Assembly (NCBI GenBank): GCA_009746045.1
Contig: RPFO01000164.1
Location: 724,712 to 788,711 of the forward strand
DNA: 64,000 nt
Direction of reading: 5' to 3'
Origin: Mesostigma viride
Taxonomy: Eukaryota > Streptophyta > Mesostigmatophyceae > Mesostigmatales > Mesostigmataceae
A program made the translations under genes and the position numbers. This document shows positions 37,501-48,039 of this stretch, piece by piece (position 1 is the first letter of the stretch; each line of letters begins with the position of its first letter). Below the pieces are notes generated by a model that searched no databases, was not told where the DNA came from, and saw nothing but the letters and a program-made list of their open reading frames with translations.

Positions 37501-39833
37501 ACCCTGCGGCCCATGATTCAGAGGGAAGCACCGGCGTTACCTGGTCTCTCGCTGCAGGGCTTTATGCCGGCACATCTTAGTGGGGCCCCGAGGGTAAATG
37601 GTTCTTGCGGTTTCTTTATACGACCCGTCGATGACGAGCTGAGTGAGACAGCAGAGCCTTATCTTTTCGATTATATCGAAATCTGGCAGTTCTGTCCGAA
37701 GTTTGACAATGCGGATTCGTCATCATTCAGTCGCGTCGGCGTCGATGATATCTCCGGGTATAATGCCACCATCTGCAGCACCAATCAGAACTTGGCTTGC
37801 TTTGCGCAGCCCGGAAGTGCCACCCGGCTGGCCCCCCATCACATTGGCATGATGACCAGAGCGACATATCGCAGCTACGCGGATTATGACGTACTGGTGG
37901 CCATATTCCCCATCAACATGGGCGAGGGCGTGGTAAGACCTGTTCGGCAGGACGAGCATGGGAAACTGATGAACTTTATTGGGACAACACTCTTAGGGGC
38001 TTGTCCACCAGCTGGTATGCACAGCTGGTAGAGGTTATGCTGAGTGTACGTTAGTCAACCTAACCAATGCTTGCCTGCGTAGGTAAGTTTCTGCAGCCTT
38101 GCTCCGCATTGTCGGTCCCTTGTGGCTTCGAATGTGTTGGCTCAGTGCAAGATTATCCTCTTGCACTGAGGATAACCTGGCACAATTACGAGGAAGCGTT
38201 TTTTTTGCTATAATAATCTGACGTTCTTGCGTCAGGGACTTTCCATGGCTTTATGAATGCGTTGTGTTTGCGTTTGTTGTATGGCCACGGGCATCGCTGT
38301 AGTATCAGCGTATTCGCTAAACATTAGAACAAAGCTAGGCCGTCTGTCTGCTAAGCTTTTCCTCGGCAGACTGTGTTTGCTTGGTACCTCGCTCATGCAG
38401 GGGGGGCTCATGTGGGTAGAGCTGCGAGGATTATTGGGCGATTCGTTGGCACCTGGTTCCTGGTTTACTTTTCGCTATGGCAAGGCTGCCTGGGACGGCA
38501 GGAACCGTTGGCTGGGGAGTGTGGCCATGGATCGAGTGGGCTATGTCGCGCTTGGGTACTCATCGGTGGATGCCGGCAGGGGGGTCTACCCAAGCCTCTA
38601 CTACAGGGGGGGCAACGAATATTCTGACCCTGAAGTGCTCTTGGTGAATGGCACGACAGCTTCCAGCATGTCCTTCTTCGGTGGGCGGTCTGCCATGGGA
38701 GTTGACCCTGTGGATGGCTGCAGTTTCTATTTCCTGGGGCCCCTGGTGACGCAGAGCTCTGCACCTACAACCTATATTGGGCAAATGCACTTCCCGCGCT
38801 GCAAAGGCAAGTAATTGTTCATCGATGCGCCAATCAATTTGTTTTTGTTTCATGTATGTCTTGTGGGTAGATGCATTTAGCAAACAGTGCTGGCGCAATG
38901 CATACTAACCAAAGTTGTTGCACCGGAGTTGTTTGGTCGGTAACCAAGTTCTGCTACCACCCATGTGTGTCAACATTTTGGGTATAGAAGTTCTATATCT
39001 ATAGCTTTCTACCAGCATGGTACATGGTGAGTAATCCACCAAATCTGATTGCAAAGTATCCCACATGGCTAGAGGCCCCTGTCCCTGTTGCCGGTTGGCT
39101 GTGCCACCACCAGTGCGAATGCGCTCTGTGAGGTATAGAGATGTTCGTTGCACGGATGCGACACCTGAGCCTGACACAGGTTATCTTTTCCTATCTCTAT
39201 CCAGGATTAGCCTGGGGCCAAGTACCTGCGTGCATTGCCTACTAGGCATCAGTAACGCGAAAAGTTAGGGAAGGGGGGAAGGCAATGTTTCGATCAGACT
39301 CACAAGCAGTGTTCACATTGACCGCACATACAGGTGTGATCCAGTTGGAAGCGACCACTAACATGAGCATCTGTTTCCATGTGGGTGGGTATGCCTAGGG
39401 CTGGGCACTCTTGTTACGCGACTCTCCATGCTATGTGGCATGCGAGACTCGATTGGCTGAGCTCAGGGGCAACTGTCAGTGGGATCCGGCACTTTCTGTT
39501 CATGCACGCCCTTTATATATGCACGCCCTTCTTGTCATTCTCTTCAACAAGTCAGCTGCATGGTTGGCGCTACACGGTTGGCTTCGGCCCGTTGCTTGTG
39601 ACCCACGTGTGATGAACATTTCATGCCTTTTGGTCGATCCTTGTATCTTTTATGGGTACGGTTTCCTAACAGACACGGCGGAATGCCTCCACGACAAAGA
39701 CTGTAACGACGGCTCCGTATGCACCCGTGACATATGCCGTGATGGGAAGTGCCTTAGCATGATGGACCAATTTTATTGTGGTTATGGACAGTACTGCAAC
39801 ACGATATCTGGTTCTTGTGAGGCTGCTACCTGA
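31539..39833 (+). CDS. Secreted leishmanolysin-like (M8) metallopeptidase with EGF, PPC-like and propeller-like regions
   Basis: Six exons in frame: 31539-32262, 33199-34419, 35196-35630, 36995-37932, 38401-38806, 39673-39833; 1,294 residues. A signal peptide (VVAACLLFLGASLSDSFS) leads to an M8 domain. The exon 1-2 join restores the zinc site HELVH (256-260), with third ligand in SSHWEARLW (His 343) and a following Met. A Cys-rich EGF-like module (CSQNGVCFDGACHCYVG) follows. Exon 3 is a PPC/pre-peptidase-like beta domain (TVSLCGSSFDTVLSIF). Exons 4-5 resemble secreted beta-propeller proteins (RWLGSVAMDRVGYVALGYSS). Exon 6 is a Cys-rich module ending SGSCEAAT. Exon 5 to 6 needs a GC donor (AAAG/GCAAGT). 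Likely acts at the cell surface or wall; substrate unknown. Confidence 0.85.
32242..32299 (+). repeat. 29-bp tandem duplication spanning M8 exon 1 donor
   Basis: The unit 32242-32270 (end of exon 1 plus GTAAGGGT) is repeated immediately at 32271-32299 with two base differences. The second copy keeps a GTAAGG donor. Splicing at the first copy restores the M8 frame; the second would add 29 nt and break it. Confidence 0.92.
35745..36180 (+). repeat. Poly-G / G-rich tract in M8 intron 3
   Basis: About 435 bp consists of G runs broken by single A, CA or GAA. The tract is on the sense strand of the M8 gene, between exons 3 and 4, so it would be present in pre-mRNA and could form many G-quadruplexes. 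Gly-rich and Pro-rich ORFs through it are artefacts. Confidence 0.95.
38141..38170. repeat. Perfect 12-bp stem hairpin in M8 intron 4
   Basis: CTCAGTGCAAGA, a 6-base loop TTATCC, and its exact reverse complement TCTTGCACTGAG lie in intron 4. No function is implied beyond the structure. Confidence 0.7.
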
Positions 39834-40654
39834 GCCGCAGTGTTTATATGCTATCAGTTCAGGCAATCTATCGTGTTCCATCTCCACAGGGTTATGGGTG
39901 AACCCTGGGCATTAATTAGTATTTACACGTAGACTGCGTCACGTGAGCGTATGTCCTCAGTGGGATGGAAATGGGATGGAATGGATGATGCTAGCTATCT
40001 AATTTCTAGTTACAGGGTTGCGGGATCGAGCCGCGGCCCGAATCACTATGAATGCCATACTGGGTCACAAGCGGAGCCCCCACCGACTTGGAAGTGGTGT
40101 CCTTCATAATCCTCTGCCACCTAGCTTTACGTGTAATCTGACGGCCATTATACTCTCCCAATCCCGCCTTCATGAGTTGTCTATGGAGGCAACCCCATGC
40201 CTTGACGCAAAGCTTTGGAGTACTACTGTAAGAGCCTTAACATTTCCAATCCGTGAAAGCAGGTTTGGGGCCCACTTCCGTGAAGCATCCGCCACGCGTT
40301 TGCCAACGCAAGGTCATTTTTCACTGATAGCAGCAAAAGGTAACTTTTTTGGCGGAAACATACAATATACATACTGGAATACATGGTGGTGCAGGTGCAC
40401 CTCAGTTATGCACCCTGAGTAGGTGGCAGTTTACACCCACCACCTGCAGGTTGTCGCCTAGAATGTATTAAAAACCATATGCCCCTTCTCAGGGATATCA
40501 ATTTAATTAATTAATTAATAGACACGTGACTGCGTCACGTGAGCATAAGGCCTCACGCGCATGTGCGCCCATAATGGCCCCCATGGATGATCAATGCCTT
40601 CAGTGTTTAGCTACGCCATGCCTACAATGGGACCTCCCATGGATGTTGCATTAA
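39834..40654. repeat. M8 3' flank and dispersed repeat copies
   Basis: 39920-40130 matches 42735-42930 (shared CGGCCCGAATCACTATGAAT and GGATGGAATGGATG). 40385-40650 matches the family at 20380-20960 and contains the palindrome CACGTGACTGCGTCACGTG at 40523-40541. No gene is seen. Confidence 0.55.
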
Positions 40655-42399
40655 CCCGTGTTTTTTTACAACGCGATACATCGCGTTGTAGGGTTAGAAC
40701 GCGATGTATCGCGTTGTAATCTGACACGTGGCAAACCTATTAAACATGCGATTTTTGGTCTGAAACTTTCAAGATAGGTCAGAAACATCTCATAGAATTC
40801 AAGAAAAAATCCTGGTATTTTTGGTATTTTTTTTGTGACAGCTGCAAACAAATATGTACCACTGAATTAATCAGGCATTTTCGCGGGACGAAGGTGAAGA
40901 CGACGGCGATGGCGGCAGGTAGATCTCGCCAGTTTTCGCGCGAATTTCAGTGGCTGTTGGGTAGCACGACCATGATGATGCGTTCAAAGGTTGATAATTA
41001 GGTTTCTACGAGTTTGTTGAGGTACTGGGGCAAAGGAAACGTAGTTTTTTCCAGTTTCTCACCCAACTTTCATGCGGAAACCCTGGAAACCGGCATACAT
41101 ATTATTACGTCAAGACTCGGGTCTGCTGCGGCACCATGCTTGGTATTTCCACGGTGTTTCGACTTCTTAACACATGTTTATTCATTCCGAACGCCCGGAC
41201 TCTCGGCTAAACCGAGATTTGTGCAGACTTTTATTGGGTAGCTCCGGGCATGATGGTGCCTGCAAATAGCGCAAGGCGTGACCGTGGCTATTGCTACGGT
41301 ATGCTGTATTTTCCTGGAAATGGCCTCTGCCACCGGCTCAATAGTGCTTGCAGGCGTAAGTATATCGTGTTTCTGCCTAGTTTCTGCCAGTTTTCCACTT
41401 ATTTTTACCGACGTCTGCCCAGCCTCTCTAAGACCGCCATCCCTATCGACGTTGCTTGCATGTCAGCCATAGCAGGTTGCAGTTGTGCAGTATATAGGTG
41501 CTGTATACGTCGTCAAGCCGTGAATATATCGTGAGGATTGGATGTTGATGGTTTATACTGCATTGATTGTGCAAGAAGATCAGCTAGGTGCCCACAATCA
41601 TGGTGTATAATCATGTGTTGTTAGCATCTTGCCACCATTTGCTAGCATGCATTCCAGCGTCATCTTTGCCTGCATGTAAGCTCATGGATCACTCAACCTA
41701 TCCAAGCCTTGCATTACACGTGCCTCTTTCTTTCAGTATTGCACGCGTTATGGAATGAAAACCTAGCACCTCCGTTCCCACGAGGCATGTGCTCAACACG
41801 TTGTGAGAGTGGATGATGCTTTGGCTATGGCTGCCTGATTCAGTCATATTAGGTCATCCAGTCATGATGTTTGATGCATGTATGATGCTGTATAACTTAT
41901 ACAACACCTATTTTCAACGTTTTGACCCTCCAAGCTCACTATGGCCCCGTTTATGGGGCTCGTGTCGTTGCGTAATGTTGTGAAGGGCTCTCATTTTTCC
42001 CACTGCGTTGTACTGCGTTGTACTTGTGATGCTAATGAAAAATAGCTCCAGTGGCCCAATGGGCCTGAGTTTTGTTTCACAGAGCCTGCATATGTTGCCC
42101 ATAGCTCGTGCAAGAAGCCAGATTTTTTTCATGAACCATTTGTGAATAAGCACATGACTTGTGACCTAGGGTCAAGAAATCGCGGTCATGGTCAGACCCC
42201 CCTGTATTCAAACCAGTGTATCTCTCTAATGAATAAGCATTTTGTAGGTCTGAGTAGCTCAAAAAATCCTTTGATTTATGGGCTTTCAGGAAAGTATATA
42301 CATGACCATGAAAAAAAAAATTTCCTTAGGTGCTATACGCGTTCTAAAAAAAGCTTACAACGCGATATATCGCGTTCTAATTAAAAAAACACGGGTTAA
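40651..42399. mobile_element. 1,741-bp TTAA-flanked DNA transposon, non-autonomous, piggyBac-like
   Basis: The element 40655-42395 starts CCCGTGTTTTTTTA and ends with its inverted copy TAAAAAAACACGGG. It is flanked by TTAA at 40651-40654 and 42396-42399. Just inside each end are near-palindromes (ACAACGCGAT...ATCGCGTTGTA). TTAA duplication and C/G-rich ends fit the piggyBac superfamily. No transposase ORF is present. The flanks rejoin into the dispersed repeat seen uninterrupted at about 20640-20700. Confidence 0.8.
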
Positions 42400-42998
42400 G
42401 CATTTAGCCATGCTATGCCTAAGCAGGGAGCTACTCTCTGCTGAGATGCCATGTGTACACCAGCTATAGCATAGCCACATACCTTCCACCCCATATGTCA
42501 TGCAGGCCTTCTAGGCCCTCTCCTCAAGCCGCCTTGTGTGCTTGTGCTTGTGTAGGAGGCATGAACCATCATGGCGGTGCAGGTGCGCCTTGTGCACCCA
42601 GAGCAGGTGATAGTTGTACATCCTACGTACACAGGTTGTCGCCCTGATTGTATTACAAACCCATAGATGCCCCTTTCTCAGGGCTATGTGTTACATATGC
42701 TCCCCACGGAGCTATGATTTTTATTAATTAATTAATTAATAATTAAGGCCTCAGTGGGAGGGGAATTCATGGGATGGAATGGATGGTGTAAGCTATCTAG
42801 GTCCTAGTTGTAAACAGTGTTGTGGGCACCACGGCCCGAATCACTATGAATGCCATACGTACGCGGTCACACGCGGAGCCCCCACAGACTGGGGGTTGGT
42901 CTCCTTCATCACCACTTGCCAGATCTATATGCAAACGTTCTAAGCATGGCTGCCATAGCGGCAGTGACTACCAGTGGATACAAGCTAGGGCTCATTAG
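42400..42998. repeat. Dispersed repeat family continuation
   Basis: This is the right half of the repeat interrupted by the TTAA element, followed by an (ATTA)n tract at 42721-42745 and the segment homologous to 39930-40130. No gene is seen. Confidence 0.55.
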
Positions 42999-44415
42999 CT
43001 AGTCTAGCCCGCGGGGGGCGTCCACATCTTGTGGTTGATCATCAGGTCCCCGCCCCTCCAGTACACCTTGGGCTTCTGGGGGTCCTGCTTGTGGCGGAGC
43101 CGGGTACTCCGGCCACAGGTCGCGTCGCTGCTGCTGCTGAGCGGGGCTAAGGTCGTCGTCCAGCGTCCAGGTGAGGTCGTGCAACCGCTTGCGACGATCT
43201 AGAGGAACCGCTGCTTGTCCTCACGGGAGGGGAAGGTGAGCAGAACTGGTGGGGGAGCGGCCTTGTCCCGTGAGTGGGGAAGGCGGTGACACCCACGCAG
43301 TTTTACCTCACCGGTACCAGGCCCATGAGGGTAAGGAGCTGGTCCTTACTAGCTCGTCGGCAAGGGAGGTTGACGTTTCACCTGCTGGATTCTGGGGGAA
43401 ACGACGCAGCACCACTCGGCACTCGCGGCGAGCGCGGTCGGTGGCCTCCCGTTGGTTGGCCTGGCGGCGGTCCTCCAGTTCCTGGACTGCTTCGTGGCGA
43501 TGGCGTCCGTGGTTGAGGCGGCGGTCGCTGACCGCAGCAGGTCCGCATAGGAGAGCGGCGGGAGGTCGCCAGCATCCAGCCCGGGCGGGGGTGGCTGGGA
43601 TGCGATGGTGGCCGTCTGCTCCGCTATCTTTGGGACCTGTGAGGCCAGGGCCTTGGTGTGAGCGGTGATGGCTCCAAGCTTCTTCATGAGCACGCCGCAC
43701 TTGCAGTCCATGCACCTGGTTGAGGCGAGAGACAAGTGCGGCGTGCGTCTCAGATGCCTGTGCCGCGGTGTGCAGCGCCGTGAACTGGGATTGGAGCTTG
43801 TGGACGACCTTGGTTTCCACATTGGAGACCCGGGCTTCCATGTACCGTGTTGAGCGTCGTGTTCAGCGAGGTCAGGCTCTTCTCGGCCAACGGCCAGGTC
43901 ACGTGCTCCTCCAGCACTGCGCGGATGTCATCCTTGCAGAGGAAGCCGATGTGGCTGTCGGCCGCGCACTGCAGGCTGGGCTGGGGCGCGGATCTTGGCG
44001 GCGATTTTGTCCAGGGGTAGCTGGAAGAAGCTGCACAAGATAGCGAGGCGGTGGTCTCCCCTGTTAAAGAACCTCTCCAGGTTCTCGTCGGGGATGGGCC
44101 CTGCATGTGGTCCCATGAAGCTTGCGTTCCTGTGCTAAGAAACGCAAGTGCTATGTCGGCGCATTCTTCTGTGGTCAGCTGCAGCCAGTTGCTGAAAGAA
44201 ATGCGGTCGTAAGCTGGTAGGTACTGTCGCCATTTGTGTTCGTGGCAGGGCCTTCTTAGGCTCGGGCGAGGCGCTTGGCGATGGGTTTGCTGGCGATGGA
44301 TTTGCGAGCCCAGGCGGCTGGGCAAGGACGATGCCGGCGAGTGGGTTGGGCTGGGAGCCGGAAAGCTCCTTTTCCAAGCCCCGTTTCGCTTTGGTCGTTG
44401 ACCATAGCTTGTCAT
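42999..44415 (-). pseudogene. Decayed LINE (L1-like) ORF1 sequence
   Basis: Minus-strand coding potential is spread over several frames. Recognisable pieces in order: MTSYGQRPKRNG (44415), LQLTTEECADIALAFLSTG, NLERFFNRGDHRLAILCSFF, a coiled-coil-like stretch ending LPPLSYADLLRSATAAS, RECRVVLRRFPQNPAGETSTSL, and LSPAQQQQRRDLWPEY. The last motifs resemble the C-terminal half of L1-type ORF1 RNA-binding proteins. The piece around 43400-43500 is homologous to the fragment at the window end (WADLLKQ, AGETSTSL). At least three frameshifts are needed, so it is non-functional or the assembly has indels. Confidence 0.6.
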
Positions 44416-44672
44416 GTGCGTGACTTTGGCAATACTGCGTTTCAGCCGTAACCGATTATACTGGCGTGTGCGTCTCAAAAAGGCGCATCGAATGCAAGTG
44501 GTCTGACCGAAGTTGGGGCTCAGACGCAATAGATCTGAACTCCGTCGTCAGCCATACCGCCGTCAGCCATATTCGTACCTAGAAGATATTAGCGGATGCG
44601 TCTTGAAAAAACGCATCTGATGCAAATAGTCAGACTAATGTGGGGTTCAGACGCTAAAGTTCTGAGCTCCGC
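44416..44672. repeat. Pair of diverged about 78-bp direct repeats
   Basis: 44467-44545 and 44599-44672 are similar: both run GCGTCTyrAAAAA, GCATC(G/T)GATGCAA, GTCwGAC, GGGGyTCAGACGC and GAxCTCCG. They lie just upstream of the LINE ORF1 remnant. Confidence 0.5.
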
Positions 44673-44816
44673 CTGTCGCGTCTGCGTGCCACAATCTCCG
44701 GCGCCACCATGGCGGCTGGCCACTCAGCTTAATTTGGTAAAACCCAAGTGAGCTGAGCTGACGTGCCTGCCTTAACTGCATGCCCTGTGGGGTGGGCGAG
44801 GACCTGTCCCATGATT
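44673..44816. repeat. 144-bp exact repeat, LTR-like copy 1
   Basis: This block is identical to 46069-46212. On the minus strand it reads AATCA then TGGGACAGG...CGCGACA, i.e. a TG...CA-bounded 138-bp LTR-like unit. It is 1,396 bp from the other copy. Confidence 0.65.
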
Positions 44817-46068
44817 AATGAAAAGAGGGCTCTCAGCCGAGGACAAGGAACTGTCCCTCGTGCCTGATGACCACCTTCTTGATCCCCTTGTGTACCGTCG
44901 CGTGCCGCGTTTGAATATCCTTGCTGGGGCGTTAGCTAGACGCTCCAACTACTCTAATTGCGACAATATGATGGTGCAAGAGGATGCTTTTGCCTCCCCT
45001 GCTATAGAACAATGCTTTCACAACACACACTTTGCACAGTCTGATGATGAAGCCGCACATGCGGAATTTATTGAGAAAGTTAATACAATTACAACACGTT
45101 GATAGTCTCAATATCGATGCACTCCATGCTCACGAGCCCGCAGTTAGGCAGCGCTCCATGACATGCTACCGGCCTTGCTCCCAAGGAAAGGGAGAAACAC
45201 GAAGGCCACTAACGAGAGACTCGAAGAGACTACACGCTGCGTGAGAGTCCTCTTCGACTATGAACCAAACCATTCGTCATGCCACACGCATGACACACGC
45301 CACACTTGTCAGTCCAGCCAGGAATGCCAAAACTATCTTGCTGCCTGAACCATGCAAATAGAAACCGCATTCCAGTTGCCGTCCTGGCTTTCTACCACAC
45401 ATGCCAACAAAAGCAGGAAGGCATCCCGACAAATCTAAATTGCTACCCTGTTGCCGATCTCATCTCCTAGAGGCTCCGGCATTTCTGTCCCTGGGAATGT
45501 CCGGCATTGAGTCACGTCCACCAAGGTCGAAGCATAATATCCTTCAGACAATCTGCACGTTCACACCTTGCGTGTGAGTGGCCCAGCAAACATTGCGTCT
45601 AATCGTTCCTTTCTAGAAGAAATCCCTTTGTAGGGCTGCCAGCGATTTCGCATTCATTCCAGCGATCTGGCTCCGCACCGCAAATTGTCCTTTTCCATTT
45701 TCTGTCCAGTCCTCATAACGTTGACCCGCTATTCTACACCACAAAGACACCTGGCCTGTCAATAGCCTCGGCGCTGTTGAAGTCCAGCAGTCCAGCTTCA
45801 GCTCCAGCTGTCCACTAACACGCGTATGATCCTCTCGACGCTGCGCACTTGTGCTGCCGTCCGCTCAAGTCAGTGCTGCGCGCCCAGCTGTGCCTGGCCC
45901 GGCGCGCGTGCACGTACACTTTCGTCCGCTCTTATGCTGCAAGTGCTAGTGTCCCCCCCGGTCACTAGCCTTTGTCGAAAATGCGTAGAAAACAAATTCC
46001 TTGCGCACGTCACCGGTCTTGTGCATAGTGGGCGCCGCCCGGATGACATAGCTCGCCGTCCGTGACAG
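44817..46068. other. Segment between LTR-like repeats, no gene recognised
   Basis: 1.25 kb with only short ORFs and no similarity I recognise. It could be an LTR element interior or unrelated sequence. Confidence 0.35.
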
Positions 46069-46212
46069 CTGTCGCGTCTGCGTGCCACAATCTCCGGCGC
46101 CACCATGGCGGCTGGCCACTCAGCTTAATTTGGTAAAACCCAAGTGAGCTGAGCTGACGTGCCTGCCTTAACTGCATGCCCTGTGGGGTGGGCGAGGACC
46201 TGTCCCATGATT
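46069..46212 (-). repeat. 144-bp exact repeat, probable 3' LTR segment of gypsy element
   Basis: It sits 27 bp past the end of the gypsy pol reading frame on the minus strand, preceded by a purine-rich AGGGGGGGGAA stretch that could be the polypurine tract. The LTR-like unit then begins TGGGACAGG. Confidence 0.55.
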
Positions 46213-47220
46213 CCCCCCCTCGCTGGCGACCGGCCCCATCACGAAGACAGCGATCGTACCAAGACAAGGGCAGCGGTGACCGCAGTCAAGCTGCGGGAGG
46301 TAAACTGCGCAGCGGTGCACACTGGACAAAACCAATCCCCCTCCGGAATGCTGGTGACCACTGGCTGCAAGCACTGCATGTGCCAACCACAGTTACACTG
46401 ATCACACAATAACATGGACTCCGCCTGATCGACCCGGTGACAAACCTGACACTGGGCGTCCTTGACTCGGCGAGACGTGTGCGGTTGGAGGTCGTGGACC
46501 AAATTGGGCAGCGAGCAGGGACTGAGATTGCTGAGGTTGTCAGTCGTACGGCTCCCGTCGGCGCCCTCCAAAATTGCCACTCCCGATGGTTTGATAGCCA
46601 CAATGCGCAAAATGGTGGGCCCCGCCTCCACATCCAAAGTGTGCTTCAGCTGAGTGCGCAGGAAACATACTGCCCTGGCCTAAACCGCAGCTGGCGAGCC
46701 ATGTATGTGCCCCCCCGGCGCTGAGCGTAGCGCAGGGAATCCCTGTGATGAGCAATGAACAAGTTGTTCATCGCGATGGGCATGACCTTCTTAAAAGTCT
46801 CTGCCCTGGCCAGCACCTCAACAAAAAATTGCTGAGCGTTGTCGAAGGCCATGGGTTCGGGGTGCGCAACCTGTGCCTCCGTAGGCAAAAGAGGATTACG
46901 CCCGAACAGAAGGAAATACGGGGAGAAGGTAGCGAGAGACTCCCGGGGAGACATGCGATAAACCATGGCAATCCATGCCAACTCGCGATCCCACCTGGCC
47001 GACTCCGGCACCTGCATGCAGGCTCCACTTGCGCAGCGCCTGCTTGACGGTCTGCACCAATCTCTCAGCCAAACCATTGGCCTGAGGATGCTCCCGAGAA
47101 GTGCGACGGTGATCAATAAGACATCCATCTAGCAACTCCTGGAACTCACCCCTGAACTCACCACCCTGGTCCGTGACTACCTCCGCGGGAGCCCCAAACC
47201 TGGTGATGATGTCTAGCTGC
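46213..47220 (-). pseudogene. Ty3/gypsy pol C-terminal half: integrase core, C-terminal region and PHD finger
   Basis: Reading leftward on the minus strand: VVTDQGGEFRGEF (second catalytic Asp), EHPQANGLAERLVQTVK (catalytic Glu), FLLFGRNPLLPTEAQ, a GPY-type region RPGQYV, and a PHD finger (CQVCHRVDQAESMLLCDQC ... WHMQCLQ ... GDWFCPVC). At least two frameshifts (near 47025 and 46645) break it. The first catalytic Asp is missing here and found at 61.7 kb, because the gene is split by the insertion starting at 47221. Confidence 0.82.
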
Positions 47221-47270
47221 GGGTGGTTTTACCGGATTAGGATACATTTTTTTGTCTAGGATACATTTGA

Positions 47271-48039
47271 TGCACTGTGCAGTTTTCAGATGTGTTTGTG
47301 GGGGTTGATTGCGCCTAGCATGCATTTTATTGAAGCAATGAGTTTCCCAAGATATACATTATATAAACTAAGACAATTGACCCATTAACGCAATGAGACA
47401 ACATATGCCAATTGAACGCTGCCCGCAACTTTATTCCAAGCTCATTATTATATGATTCCAAGACCATAACTCTTCCAAGACCGTACATCTTCAAGATATA
47501 GCACTACAGACACCCACGCGGCTTCCGCGGTCATCACGCTCCTCCTCCAAGACAACTCAACCTTACAGGACGTTGGGCCATCATACGTCCGGAATAATTG
47601 TGTCACTTATTACATAACCAAACTTTTTGAGGGATCGCCATGGTTGCATGCATGGTTTCAACACATGCGCCCTGCACTCATGTGCATCAAAGGTGTTGCG
47701 TAGTGCCAACTCAGTGTCAAAGAAATGATTCAATAATATTTCCCGTATGGCCATGAAGGCCCACATGAGTTAAACATGGCCGAGAGTGATTGCATCATCC
47801 TTCTTGGCGACATCGGTCTTGACGACGTCGATGGGGAAGACGGCAGCACCTGCATGTGAACAAAAGAATCCATGAACTGTGGCATCCAAAGGCAACAACA
47901 TATTAGCATCCCATTGAACACGAAGCCACGCTGACCCGGCCATCCAGCCGCCCACGCAGCCACAGAGCCAGCCAGCCACGCAGTGACGCACCCACCCAGC
48001 CACACATCCACGCATCCACGCACCCGGCACCCACCCCCC
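47271..48039. other. Left interior of the 14.4-kb insertion, no gene recognised
   Basis: Only short open frames are visible. Sequence becomes CAGCCA-rich toward the minisatellite. Confidence 0.4.

Noticed and set aside
37933-38034. M8 reading frame continuing past 37932 to a stop at 38031
   Set aside because: A consensus donor at 37933 joined to 38401 restores continuous similarity to the propeller family, and the read-through tail has none.
44673-46212. A complete small LTR retrotransposon (TRIM)
   Set aside because: Terminal repeats are identical and TG...CA bounded, but 5-bp target duplications do not match and no primer-binding site is seen; kept as an LTR-like repeat pair only.
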